DNA from: Methylobacterium jeotgali
GTDB lineage: Bacteria; Pseudomonadota; Alphaproteobacteria; Rhizobiales; Beijerinckiaceae
Assembly: GCF_022179345.1 (NCBI RefSeq)
Contig: NZ_BPQR01000046.1
Coordinates: 1 to 64,000, forward strand
Length of the DNA: 64,000 bases
Reading direction: 5' to 3'
Part shown: in pieces, positions 44,388 to 52,690 of the stretch
Position numbering within the stretch: the first letter of the stretch is position 1
Layout: every line of letters begins with the position of its first letter
Made by a program: the position numbers and the translations under genes
The notes under the pieces: generated by a model
Told to the model about the DNA's origin: nothing
The model's database searches: none
Seen by the model: only the letters and a program-made list of their open reading frames with translations

Positions 44388-45362
44388 TCAGGCTGCGTGC
44401 CGCTCCGGAGAGCCGCCGGCAGCCTGCGGTTGCAGCAGATCGGCCAGTTCCGCGCCGATGCAAGCGAGCGCCGCCGCCGAAGCCGGCACCAGGGCACCGA
44501 GCGCGTAGAACGCGTGGATCATGCCCGGATGGCAGGTGTGGCGGACGGGCACGCCGGCCTCCGCGAGGCGCCCGGCGTAGGCGGCGCCCTCGTCGCGCAT
44601 CATGTCGAACGCGGCGGTGTGCAGGATCGTCGGGGGCAGCCCGGCGAGGTCCGGCTCCCGCAAAGGGGAGACCCGCGGGTCGGCGAGTTCCGCCTCGGTG
44701 AGGCCGAGCGCGGCGATGTCGCGGGCGACGGTGCCCGCGTCGAGATAGTGGCCCTTCGCGAAGTCCTGCCGCGATGGCGTCGTACCCGCCAGGTCGAGGA
44801 CCGGGCAGAGCAGGAGCTGCGCGGCGATGCCCTCCCTCCCCCGCTCCTGGCAGAGCCGCGCGGCGAGCCCGGCGCCGGCCGATTCGCCGCCGAGCGCGAT
44901 CCGGGCCGGATCGATGCCGAGCCCGGCCGCCTCGGCCCGCAGATGCGCCAGCGCCGCCGCCGCATCCTCCAGCGCCGCCGGGAACGGGTGCTCCGGGGCG
45001 AGCCGGTAGGCGATGCTGAGCACCCGCAGGCCCCCGGACGCGGCGAGCGCCCGGCAGATCGTGTCGTGGGTGTCGAGGTCGCCGGCGGTGAGGCCGCCGC
45101 CGTGGAAGAACAGCAGGCCCGGCAGGAGCGTCTGCGCCTCCGCGCCGACAGGCCCGTAGAGGCGGGCCGGCAGCGGCCCCGCCGGGCCGGGCAGGTCGAG
45201 GTCGCGGGTGAGCGCCTCCGGCAGGTTGCGCGGCCGGCAGAGCCGGGAGAGGTTCGCCAGCGCCCGGCGCTTCCCCTCGATGCCGGCCTCGCCGCCCGCT
45301 CCCATCGCGCTGCCCATGGCGATGAGGTCGAGGAAGCGGCGGGCGTGAGGGTCGAGGGGCAT
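44388..45362 (-). CDS. alpha/beta hydrolase, HSL-type esterase
   Basis: 324 aa of the hormone-sensitive-lipase family. FFHGGGLTAGDLDTH holds the HGGG oxyanion motif (near residue 78-81), ALGGESAGAGLA the nucleophile Ser (near 155), with Asp in AAFDMMRDEG and His in GMIHAFYAL completing the triad. Start ATG 45362 is 7 bases after the stop of the amino acid:carrier protein ligase gene, so it belongs to that operon. Known family members cleave short acyl esters; here it might release or edit a carrier-bound or esterified product (inference). Confidence 0.9.
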   Translation of the reverse strand: MPLDPHARRFLDLIAMGSAMGAGGEAGIEGKRRALANLSRLCRPRNLPEALTRDLDLPGPAGPLPARLYGPVGAEAQTLLPGLLFFHGGGLTAGDLDTHDTICRALAASGGLRVLSIAYRLAPEHPFPAALEDAAAALAHLRAEAAGLGIDPARIALGGESAGAGLAARLCQERGREGIAAQLLLCPVLDLAGTTPSRQDFAKGHYLDAGTVARDIAALGLTEAELADPRVSPLREPDLAGLPPTILHTAAFDMMRDEGAAYAGRLAEAGVPVRHTCHPGMIHAFYALGALVPASAAALACIGAELADLLQPQAAGGSPERHAA

Positions 45363-45369
45363 CGCGGGA

Positions 45370-46302
45370 TCAGAGCCGGAGCGCGTCGCGCACGGAGGCC
45401 GGCCACTCGGCGATCGTGCCGCCATGGGTGGCGAAGAGCGCCACCGCGAGCCGGTCCATGCCGAAGGCGACGCAGCCCGTATGGGCCGGCTCGCCGTCGG
45501 CGTGGCGCAGGTCCCAGGTCGTGCCGAAATGCTCGCGGTGATAGTTGAAGCTCATGCAGGCGGTGCCGGCGGCCGCCCCCCGCAGCGGGATCAGCAGCTC
45601 GAACTTCAGGGACTGCTCCAGCTGGCTGAAGGCCATGATCTGGCCGACGCGCCCGAAGAACGGGTCGCTCGCCTGCTCGATCGTGTAGGGCAGGCCGAGA
45701 TCGTCGGCGAGCGCGGCGGCGCGGCCGATCCAGCGCTCGCGGAAGGCGCTCACCTGCTCGGGCGTGCCGATGCAGACGTACTCGCGCATCCGGAAAGACT
45801 GCAGCCGGTCGAGATGGGGCGAGGGCTCCCGGCGGAAGCAGTCGCAGGCGACGTCGAAGCGGTAGCCCTCCGCCGGCACGGGCCCGCGGGCGGCGGCGAT
45901 CGGGTAGACCGGGTAGCAGGCGGCCGGGGTCAGCACGAGGTCGGCGGTCTGGAGCTCGTCGGTCCACTCGGCGCCCGCCGCGTGGAGGTCGGCGGCGGCG
46001 CGGATCTCCGCCTCGCTGCCCTCGAGGCAGGAGACGCAGCCGAGGAGATTCGGGAAGCTCTTGAGGTAGCCGTGGCGCTCCAGATGCGCGCGGCTCATTA
46101 CGGGGGGAAAGCGGAACACTTCCGTATCCGCCTCGCGCCGCGACGAGATGAGGGCGGAGAGCGCCTCCACCACCGACTCGTAGGCGCCGGTGCGGGCGTA
46201 GACGCCCTGCGCGTTCATCGGCCGGAACATCGCGTCGAAGAAGGCGTCGAGGGGATCGACCTTCGGCGGCGCGGCCGGGGCGTCGAGGACCTGCATGTTC
46301 AT
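45370..46302 (-). CDS. amino acid:[carrier protein] ligase (seryl-tRNA synthetase-like)
   Basis: 310 aa. A truncated class II aminoacyl-tRNA synthetase catalytic core lacking any tRNA-binding arm. Motif 2 is FRREPSPHLDRLQSFRMREY and motif 3 GCVAFGMDRLAVALF. In Bradyrhizobium the zinc ligands, as I recall them, are Cys131, Glu176 and Cys279; here C129, E174 and C277 match with a constant offset of two. These enzymes activate glycine or alanine with ATP and load it on the phosphopantetheine of a small carrier protein, not on tRNA. The carrier protein gene is 1.5 kb away and divergent; the acyl-CoA dehydrogenase lies 22 bases upstream and the esterase 7 bases downstream. Confidence 0.93.
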   Translation of the reverse strand: MNMQVLDAPAAPPKVDPLDAFFDAMFRPMNAQGVYARTGAYESVVEALSALISSRREADTEVFRFPPVMSRAHLERHGYLKSFPNLLGCVSCLEGSEAEIRAAADLHAAGAEWTDELQTADLVLTPAACYPVYPIAAARGPVPAEGYRFDVACDCFRREPSPHLDRLQSFRMREYVCIGTPEQVSAFRERWIGRAAALADDLGLPYTIEQASDPFFGRVGQIMAFSQLEQSLKFELLIPLRGAAAGTACMSFNYHREHFGTTWDLRHADGEPAHTGCVAFGMDRLAVALFATHGGTIAEWPASVRDALRL

Positions 46303-46324
46303 GGGTCGGGCTCCTCCGAAGGAA

Positions 46325-47518
46325 TCAGGCGCGGAGCGACGCGGCCACGGGGGCCATCAGCGTCGCGGTGGCGAGGTTGGCGAGGATTCGGTCGTTGTGG
46401 ATCATCACGGGCGCCGAGAGCAGGTCCCGGAGCTGGCGGCCGATGCTGAAGTCGCCGTCCTGACGGTAGCCGGCTAATCCGTTGGCGCGCAGGGCGCCGT
46501 TGGTGGCAGCGAGCGCCAGCTCGGACACCTCGACCTTGAGCATGGTCAGCGCGGTCTGCGCGTCCAGCGCGTCGAGGCTCTCCGGGGCGGCGGCCTCGTA
46601 GCGGTCGATGGCCTGGGCGATCAGCGCGCGGGCTTGGCGTAAACTCGATACGGCGCGGGCGTAGTGGACGGCGCCGGGCGGCATCTGGCCGCCGGCCCCG
46701 CGGGCGGCGACGCGGGTGAAGGCCTGCGCCCGCTCGACGGCGGCCGCTGCGATGCCGGCCCAGGCGCTCGACCAGAGGATGTGCGAGACCGGCGTCATGG
46801 TGCGGCCGTGGATCTCGCCGTAGCGGGCGGGCAGCACCTGCTCGGGGCTGCCCTTCGCACGAAGGCGGAAGCCGGCGCTGCAGGTGCCGCGCATGCCGAG
46901 CGTCTCCCAGCCGCTGACGGTCTCGAGCGTGTAGTCCTCCCGGAAGAACACGCAGAGCACCTGGTCGGAGGCGGCCGCCTCGCTGGCCCGGCGGGCGACC
47001 GTGACGATGCCGTCGGCCTGGGCGCCGTAGGAGATCACCGTCGCGGCCCGGTCGAGGGCGACCGAATCGCCGTCGACCTCGACGGCCGCCGCGCTGGAGC
47101 GGACATTGCCGCCCCCCTGCCCCTCGGTGGTCGAGGAGGCCATCAGCAGCTGCTCGCCGGCGATGCGGCGCATGGCGCCCTCGATCCAGGCAGCGCCCTG
47201 CCCATGCCGCACGAGGCAGGCGACCTTGGTCTGGTGCATGGCGAAGATCATCGCCGTGGAGGAGCAGGCCTTGCCCAGCACATAGGCGACCTCGGCCAGC
47301 GCCTCGACGGAGGCGCCCTCGCCGCCGAGCGCGATGGGGATGCCGACGCCGAGGAGGCGGCCGGTCTTCAGCGCCTCGATCGCCTCCGCCGGGAAGCGGC
47401 CGTCGCGGTCCACGGCCTCGGCGTGGAGCCTCGCGACGGCGGCCGCGGCGGCGGCTCGCGCGCGGATGTCGTCGGCTCCGGCAAGGGGGGAGGTGGGGTT
47501 GGGATACTGGATCGTCAT
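46325..47518 (-). CDS. acyl-CoA dehydrogenase-like flavoprotein
   Basis: 397 aa with the acyl-CoA dehydrogenase three-domain layout: an N-terminal helical part, a middle beta domain (ASSTTEGQGGGNVRSSAA, VALDRAATVISYGAQADG) and a C-terminal four-helix bundle. The family match is clear but the usual catalytic Glu position is not obvious by eye. It is the first gene of the leftward operon with the amino acid:carrier protein ligase and esterase. Related flavoproteins oxidise aminoacyl residues bound to carrier proteins (for example prolyl to pyrrolyl), so an oxidation of the carrier-bound amino acid is a plausible, unproven role. Substrate remains unknown. Confidence 0.85.
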   Translation of the reverse strand: MTIQYPNPTSPLAGADDIRARAAAAAAVARLHAEAVDRDGRFPAEAIEALKTGRLLGVGIPIALGGEGASVEALAEVAYVLGKACSSTAMIFAMHQTKVACLVRHGQGAAWIEGAMRRIAGEQLLMASSTTEGQGGGNVRSSAAAVEVDGDSVALDRAATVISYGAQADGIVTVARRASEAAASDQVLCVFFREDYTLETVSGWETLGMRGTCSAGFRLRAKGSPEQVLPARYGEIHGRTMTPVSHILWSSAWAGIAAAAVERAQAFTRVAARGAGGQMPPGAVHYARAVSSLRQARALIAQAIDRYEAAAPESLDALDAQTALTMLKVEVSELALAATNGALRANGLAGYRQDGDFSIGRQLRDLLSAPVMIHNDRILANLATATLMAPVAASLRA

Positions 47519-47663
47519 GCTCGTCCTCGGCGGATGGTCCGGCCGGCGCGATGATCATCCGCGGCATTCGCGAACGATCGATCGGATGTCCGGAGAATAG
47601 GCGCTTGCGAAACTAAGATCGAGTTGCAGATATTCTCGAATCCCGGCTCATTCGAAACTTGAT

Positions 47664-47691
47664 AAATTTAACCAAATTCATCGTTAAATTT
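47664..47691. promoter_or_regulatory. perfect 9-bp inverted repeat in divergent promoter
   Basis: AAATTTAAC (47664-47672) and GTTAAATTT (47683-47691), spacer of 10 bases, in a strikingly AT-rich 282-base region between the divergent dehydrogenase operon and the carrier-protein gene. The 19-base centre-to-centre spacing (close to two helical turns) is what a dimeric repressor or activator would use. No regulator gene is adjacent. Confidence 0.65.
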
Positions 47692-47800
47692 GCATAGACG
47701 TTGACCGTCGACTTCTCGAAATCTAACTGGAGTCCATGGACGGCGCACGGCACCGCACGCGCGCGAGACGCCCTGACCCGCAAGCCTTCGAGGAACCGAG

Positions 47801-48070
47801 ATGCCGCAAGCCTTCGCCGCCACCGTCGACCGCACCATGGCGCTGGCCGGCGAGATCGCCGCCCGCCACGCGACCGTCGCCGCCTTCCGGCCCGAGGACG
47901 CGCTGACCGAGGTCGGGCTGACCTCGCTGGACCTCGTGAACCTGATGCTGGCCGTCGAGGCCGAGTTCGACATCATGATCCCGCCCTCCTGCCTGAACCC
48001 CCAGAACTTCCACTCGATCGAGGCCATCGCCCGGATGGTGGAAGCGGTCCGCGCCGGCACATTCCAATAG
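47801..48070 (+). CDS. dedicated carrier protein (phosphopantetheine-type)
   Basis: 89 aa, a free-standing acyl/peptidyl-carrier fold. EVGLTSLDLVNLMLAVE carries the Ser42 that would take the 4'-phosphopantetheine arm; three further short helices follow (FDIMIPPSCLNPQNFHSI, AIARMVEAV). It is acidic, as is usual. It is divergent from the dehydrogenase-ligase-esterase operon, from which it is separated by the AT-rich regulatory region. Its likely partner is the ligase at 45.4 kb, which would load it with glycine or alanine. It ends at a strong terminator-like hairpin. Confidence 0.92.
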   Translation: MPQAFAATVDRTMALAGEIAARHATVAAFRPEDALTEVGLTSLDLVNLMLAVEAEFDIMIPPSCLNPQNFHSIEAIARMVEAVRAGTFQ

Positions 48071-48095
48071 CCGGCAATACAGTCTCGGTCCGTCC

Positions 48096-48126
48096 GGGGC
48101 CGTCCTCCTTCGCGGAGGGCGGCCCC
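48096..48126. terminator. bidirectional terminator hairpin after the carrier-protein gene
   Basis: GGGGCCGTCCTCC (48096-48108) and GGAGGGCGGCCCC (48114-48126) make a 13-bp stem with one G-T pair and the loop TTCGC, between the convergent carrier-protein and acyl-CoA synthetase genes. No long T tract; probably works in both directions. Confidence 0.7.
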
Positions 48127-48143
48127 GACGTCTTTCGGGCCGC

Positions 48144-49970
48144 TCAGAGGCGCAAGCGCCCGGCCCCGATCTCCGCCAACAGCGCCGCGTCGAGGGTCCG
48201 GTAGGCGCTCTCGACGGCGACGAGGAGCGGATCGCGGATGCGGGCCGGGTCGAAGCCCTCGGCGGCGAGCGCCGCCTTCTTCTGCTTGAAGGTCTCGGTG
48301 CGCCCGATCTCGCCCGTCAGCCGCAGGAAGACCGGCCGCGCGTAGGCCGGCAGGCGCGCGGCGAGATGATCGGAAAGCGCCGCCAGGTCGAAGTCCGGTC
48401 CGACGCTGAGCGCGGCCATGCCGGCGCGCCCGTCCGCGCCCGGCACGGCGACGCCGTAGACCGCCGCCTCCTCGACGCCGGGGCAGAGGGAGAGCACCTC
48501 CGCGACCTCGGTGGTGGCGACGTTCTCGCCCTTCCAGCGGAAGGTGTCGCCGATGCGGTCGACGAAGTGGAAGAACCCTTGCGCGTCCTGGCGCATCAGA
48601 TCGCCGGTGCGCATCCAGGCATCGCCGGGCTTCAGCACGTCGCGCAGGACCTTGCGGCCGCTCTCCCTGGCGTCGGTGTAGCCCTCGAAGCGGTGCTCGG
48701 CCTTGTCGGAGAGGCGCCCGAGCAGCTCGCCCGCCTCGCCGCGGGGCGCGCGCTGGCAGAGCCCGTCCGGACCGCGCCAGGGTAGCCCGGTCTCGTGGTC
48801 GTGGCGCACGATCAGGGCCGGGGAGCGGTGGGCCATGAAGCTCGGCACGCGGCCGACCGCGCCGACCCGCCCCTCGACGTTGTAGAGGGAGACCGTGCCC
48901 TCGGTCGCCGCGTAAAACTCGAGCACGCGGGGAACCGCGAAGCGCTCCTGGAAGCGCTCCCACACGTCCGGCCGCAGCCCGTTGCCGGTGCAGAGCCGCA
49001 GGGCGTGCGCCCGCTCCAGGGCGTGCGGCGGGCTGCCGGCCAGGTAGCGGCAGAGCTCGCCGATATACTGGAACAGCGTGCAGCGCTCCGCGACGATGTC
49101 GTCCCAGAAGCGGCGCGCCGAGAACTTTTCCCGGATCACCACGGAGCCCCCGCCCAGAAGCGGTGCGCCCACCGCCACGATGCCGCCCACGCTGTGGTAG
49201 AGGGGCAGGCAGTCGTACATGCGGTCGTCGGGCTGCGGGTCGATGAGCCCGGCGAACCAATGCGTCCACATCATGATGCGGTGGTGGCTGACGCGGGCCG
49301 CCTTCGGCAGGCCCGTGGTGCCCGAGGTGTAGATCAGCAGCGCCTCGTCGGAGAGGGTGACGCCCCGCTCCTCCTCCGCGCGTAGCGGGCCGCCGTCGAA
49401 CGCCGAGACGGCGGTTTCGAGGTCTTCCGCCGGCCAGAGGCGGGGCGCTGTATCGAGATGCGCGCGCGCCTCCTCGAAAGCCGGCCGCAGCGCCGCCTCG
49501 ACGATGGCGTGCCGGGGCTCGGCCACGGTGAGGCAGTGGGCCAGACTCGGCCCGCGCAGGTGGGTGTTGAGGAGCGCGACCCGCACGCCGACCCGGGTCA
49601 GCCCGAGCCAGAGGGCGACGTATTCGGGCCGGTTGCGCATCAGCAGCGCGACCGTGTCGCCCTTGGCGATTCCCTGACGAAGCGCCCAGCGGGCGATGCG
49701 GTTCTGGCAAGCGGCGAGGCCGGCATGGCTCAGGCGCTCGTCCCCCTCGCCGATCAGGGCGGGGGCGTCGCCGTGGAGGGCGGCGAGACCGTCGACGACC
49801 ACGGGGAAGGTGCGGGCGGGCTCCGCATCGATGCGGGCCGTGCGCGCGAGCGCGCCGATCCAGCCGGCGGTGGACGATTGTTTCGGGACTTGGGGCGCGT
49901 CGGCAGACATGCCCTCGTGCATGACGGGCTCTGCCTCGCGCAGGTCCGGATGATCGGCGACGCGATCCAT
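48144..49970 (-). CDS. FATP/VLACS-like acyl-CoA synthetase
   Basis: 608 aa of the AMP-forming (ANL) superfamily. IYTSGTTGLPKAARVSHHR is the P-loop-like A3 motif; EFYAATEGTVSLYN is A5; WMRTGDLMRQDAQG, FHFVDRIGDTFRWKGENV and the catalytic Lys in ETFKQKKAAL are A7-A10. FFH/RWKGENVATTEV is typical of very-long-chain synthetases and FATPs. It activates a fatty or other acid to acyl-CoA. Its ATG shares one base with the stop of the MetA-like gene and it is third in the sulfhydrylase-acyltransferase operon, so its acyl-CoA may feed that acyltransferase (inference). Confidence 0.9.
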   Translation of the reverse strand: MDRVADHPDLREAEPVMHEGMSADAPQVPKQSSTAGWIGALARTARIDAEPARTFPVVVDGLAALHGDAPALIGEGDERLSHAGLAACQNRIARWALRQGIAKGDTVALLMRNRPEYVALWLGLTRVGVRVALLNTHLRGPSLAHCLTVAEPRHAIVEAALRPAFEEARAHLDTAPRLWPAEDLETAVSAFDGGPLRAEEERGVTLSDEALLIYTSGTTGLPKAARVSHHRIMMWTHWFAGLIDPQPDDRMYDCLPLYHSVGGIVAVGAPLLGGGSVVIREKFSARRFWDDIVAERCTLFQYIGELCRYLAGSPPHALERAHALRLCTGNGLRPDVWERFQERFAVPRVLEFYAATEGTVSLYNVEGRVGAVGRVPSFMAHRSPALIVRHDHETGLPWRGPDGLCQRAPRGEAGELLGRLSDKAEHRFEGYTDARESGRKVLRDVLKPGDAWMRTGDLMRQDAQGFFHFVDRIGDTFRWKGENVATTEVAEVLSLCPGVEEAAVYGVAVPGADGRAGMAALSVGPDFDLAALSDHLAARLPAYARPVFLRLTGEIGRTETFKQKKAALAAEGFDPARIRDPLLVAVESAYRTLDAALLAEIGAGRLRL

Positions 49971-50995
49971 CACGCAGCCTCCCGCGCCGCGGCGGCGCGC
50001 TCGGCGACGAGGGTCAGGAAGCCGCGCATCAGCGAGGCGGCCCCCGCCTGCCAGGCGGCGCGCAGGGGCGGCTCCACGTCGATCGAGGGAAAGGGCGCGG
50101 CGCGCGGGGCGCCCTCGGCCAGCATGCGCGCGGCATTGCCGGCGAAGTCGGAGAGGCGCCGGGCGGCGTCCGCCGGGAAGTAGTGGGCGGGCAGGCTCGG
50201 ACAGTCGGCGCGCTCGCGGCCGAGGAAGCGGCTGACGTCGCGGCGATACTCGCGGGCGAGGCTGTCGCCGTCGTACTCGGGATGGCCCTGGAGGAAGACG
50301 AACAGGCCGCCGTCGCGCTCGCGCAGGAACAGGTCGACGCCGACTTGCGCCGAGCGCCGCAGCACCATGTAGCCGGCCGCAGTGAGATCGGCCTCGGGCA
50401 GGTCGTTCCAGCGGGAATGCGGGACCGGCGTGACGCGGGGCACGCGCATCAGGAGCGGATGGTCGGCGACGCGCTCGCAGCGATAGACGCCAGAGTACTT
50501 TGCCGGCAACCTGCGGCGCTCGATGCCGTCGAGATGCAGCACGGCGGCATGCGCCGCGAGGCAGGAGAACAGGGTCGGCGTGCCCCGCGCCCAGGCCCGG
50601 CCGACGGTCTCGCCGAAGGCCTCGAAATAGGGCTCGTCGCTCAGGTGCGCGGCCTTCGGCTCGCAGCCGGTGACGATCAGCGCGTCGAGCCCCGCCGCGG
50701 GGATGGCACTGGCGGGCGCGTATCCGGCGAGCGCCATGTGGGCGCGAGCCTGCTCGCCGCGGGCGACGCCGTCGAGGAAGAACGGCAGCAGCCGCGCCCC
50801 GCGCCGGCCGGCGCCGGCATCGACCACGCGGCCGAACTGCCGCTCCGTCTGGATCAGGGCGGCATCGGGCATGTTGTTGAGGAGACCGACCCGCAGGGGC
50901 GGCAGCGCCCGGCGCGCGGATGGGCGATGCAGGGCGATCGCGTCCGGCGCCGCGTCGTGGCGCTCGAAGGTCTCGCGGCTGTGCAGGCCCTCCAT
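49970..50995 (-). CDS. MetA-family homoserine acyltransferase-like protein
   Basis: 341 aa of the homoserine O-succinyltransferase family (class I glutamine-amidotransferase fold). The nucleophile is probably C145 in FSCLAAHAAV, and H238-P-E240 in QGHPEYDGDS would be the catalytic His and Glu. The N-terminal MPKK motif of canonical MetA, with an oxyanion-hole Lys, reads MPDAALIQTERQF here, so it is an atypical clade. It starts one base after the stop of the upstream sulfhydrylase and overlaps the acyl-CoA synthetase. It would acylate homoserine (acetyl, succinyl or another acyl) for the sulfhydrylase. Confidence 0.85.
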   Translation of the reverse strand: MEGLHSRETFERHDAAPDAIALHRPSARRALPPLRVGLLNNMPDAALIQTERQFGRVVDAGAGRRGARLLPFFLDGVARGEQARAHMALAGYAPASAIPAAGLDALIVTGCEPKAAHLSDEPYFEAFGETVGRAWARGTPTLFSCLAAHAAVLHLDGIERRRLPAKYSGVYRCERVADHPLLMRVPRVTPVPHSRWNDLPEADLTAAGYMVLRRSAQVGVDLFLRERDGGLFVFLQGHPEYDGDSLAREYRRDVSRFLGRERADCPSLPAHYFPADAARRLSDFAGNAARMLAEGAPRAAPFPSIDVEPPLRAAWQAGAASLMRGFLTLVAERAAAAREAA

Positions 50996-50996
50996 G

Positions 50997-52295
50997 TCAG
51001 GCGGCCTCGGCGGGAAGGGCGGGCGCCGCCTGTGCCAGAGCCTGAGCGAGGTCCTCCAGGATGTCGTCGGCGTGCTCGATGCCGATGCTGAGCCGGATCG
51101 TCTCGGGCAGGATGCCGGCGGCGCGCTGCTCGGCCGGGGTCATCTGGCGGTGGGTGGTCGAGGCCGGATGGCAAGCGAGCGACTTGGCGTCGCCGATGTT
51201 GACGAGGCGCTTCACGAGCTTGAGCCCGTCGTAGAAGCGCTTGCCCGCCTCGAAGCCGCCATGCACCCCGAAGGTGAGGAGCGAGGAGCCTTCGCCGCCG
51301 AGATACTTCACCGCCATGGCGTGGTGGGGGCTGTCGGGGAAGCCGGCGTAGTTGACCCAGGCGACGCCGGGATGGGCGCGAAGAAACTCGGCGACCCGGC
51401 GTCCGTTCGCGACGTGCCGCTCGACCCTGAGCGCGACGGTCTCGATGCCCTGGAGGAGCAGGAAGGCGGAGAGCGCCGGCAGCACCGCGCCGGTGGTGCG
51501 CTGGTAGACGCTGCGGGCACGGGCCACGAAGGCGCTCGGCCCGAAATGATCGGCGTAGACCAGCCCGTGATACGAGACGTCCGGCTCGCAGAACATCGGG
51601 AAGCGTTTCGCGTTCGCACGCCAGTCGAAGCGGCCGGACTCGACGATGACGCCGCCGAGCGTGGTGCCGTGGCCGCCCATGAACTTGGTCAGCGAGGCGA
51701 TGACGATGTCGGCCCCGTGCTCGATCGGGCGCAGCAGGATCGGCGTCGCCACCGTGTTGTCGACGACGAGGGGGACACCTGCGGCGTGCGCCACCTCGGC
51801 GAGCCCCGCGATGTCGCAGATGTTGCCGGCGGGGTTGCCGATCGACTCGCAGTAGACGGCGCGGGTCTCGTCGTCGATCAGCGCGGCGATGTCCTCGGGG
51901 CGGTCGCTGGCCGCGAAGCGCGTGACGATGCCCTGGCGGGGCAGCACGTGGGCCAGCAGCGTGTGGGTGGTGCCGTAGAGCTGCGGCACGCAGACGATGT
52001 TGCCGCCCCGGTCGGCCAGCGTCGCGATGGCGTAGTGAAGCGCGGCCTGGCCCGTCGCCACGGCGAGCGCCGCGTGGCCGCCCTCGAGCGCCGCGACGCG
52101 CTTCTCCAGCACGGCGACCGTCGGGTTGGCGATGCGGCTGTAGCGGAACCCCTCCTCCTCCAGGTTGAAGAGGGCGGCGCCGTGGTCGGCGCTGTCGAAG
52201 GAGTAGGCCACCGTCTGGTAGATCGGCACCGCGACGGCGTGCGTCGTGGGGTCGTCCTGGTAGCCGGCATGGACGGCGATGGTCTCGCTGCGCAT
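50997..52295 (-). CDS. metY: O-acylhomoserine sulfhydrylase
   Basis: 432 aa of the Cys/Met-metabolism PLP family. SLTKFMGGHGTTLGG contains the PLP lysine K204; RYSRIANPTVAVLEKRVAALEGG and VPQLYGTTHTLLAHVLPRQG are family motifs. It uses O-acetyl- or O-succinylhomoserine and sulfide to make homocysteine; MetY-type length and FNLEEEGF favour the acetyl ester. It is the first gene of a leftward operon with the MetA-like and acyl-CoA synthetase genes. ATG 52295 is chosen; the 150-base extension further up encodes a hairpin-containing leader rather than conserved protein. Confidence 0.92.
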   Translation of the reverse strand: MRSETIAVHAGYQDDPTTHAVAVPIYQTVAYSFDSADHGAALFNLEEEGFRYSRIANPTVAVLEKRVAALEGGHAALAVATGQAALHYAIATLADRGGNIVCVPQLYGTTHTLLAHVLPRQGIVTRFAASDRPEDIAALIDDETRAVYCESIGNPAGNICDIAGLAEVAHAAGVPLVVDNTVATPILLRPIEHGADIVIASLTKFMGGHGTTLGGVIVESGRFDWRANAKRFPMFCEPDVSYHGLVYADHFGPSAFVARARSVYQRTTGAVLPALSAFLLLQGIETVALRVERHVANGRRVAEFLRAHPGVAWVNYAGFPDSPHHAMAVKYLGGEGSSLLTFGVHGGFEAGKRFYDGLKLVKRLVNIGDAKSLACHPASTTHRQMTPAEQRAAGILPETIRLSIGIEHADDILEDLAQALAQAAPALPAEAA

Positions 52296-52690
52296 GGAAG
52301 TGTCCCGTTCCGGGGCGCCTGGGGTGCCCGAGCCTGTGATGGCGCAAGCGCCGAACCACATCTCTGCGGGACGGGCGCGGCCGATCCGGTGAAGAACGTC
52401 GGTAAACGGGTCCTCACCTCGGAACGAAGGTGAATCGTTGAGCATTCGCCCCGGATCGGACGCGATCGTGCGGGCATCGGGGCATCGCGCGGAGTCTCTG
52501 GACGAAACAGATCGTCGGCGTCCACGTCCCGATACTGATCACTCTCCCGGATCGTAACGGCGAAGATTTCAATCGTTCCGATTAACTACGGGCGAAAGCT
52601 TCTCTTGAGAAAACGGGCCGGTTTCTGTTTGTTGCGGTTCCCGTGCCGGCCCGCTATCCGCCGCGCGCATTCGAGGGAGGCAAGAGCACG
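52296..52690. other. 395-base intergenic region, metY leader and cupin promoter
   Basis: The region between the leftward metY and the rightward cupin gene. Near metY, on the minus strand, there is a hairpin (52335-52360: TGTG with CACA, and GGCG with CGCC) within a GC-rich leader; I see no SAM-type riboswitch consensus. The right half (52540-52620) is lower in GC and may hold the cupin promoter. No gene is supported in it. Confidence 0.55.

Noticed and set aside
52296..52380. SAM-type riboswitch in the metY leader
   Set aside because: There is a hairpin, but the A/U-rich conserved loops of SAM-II and the conserved cores of the other SAM classes are missing. A covariance-model search would settle it; a significant hit would reverse this rejection.
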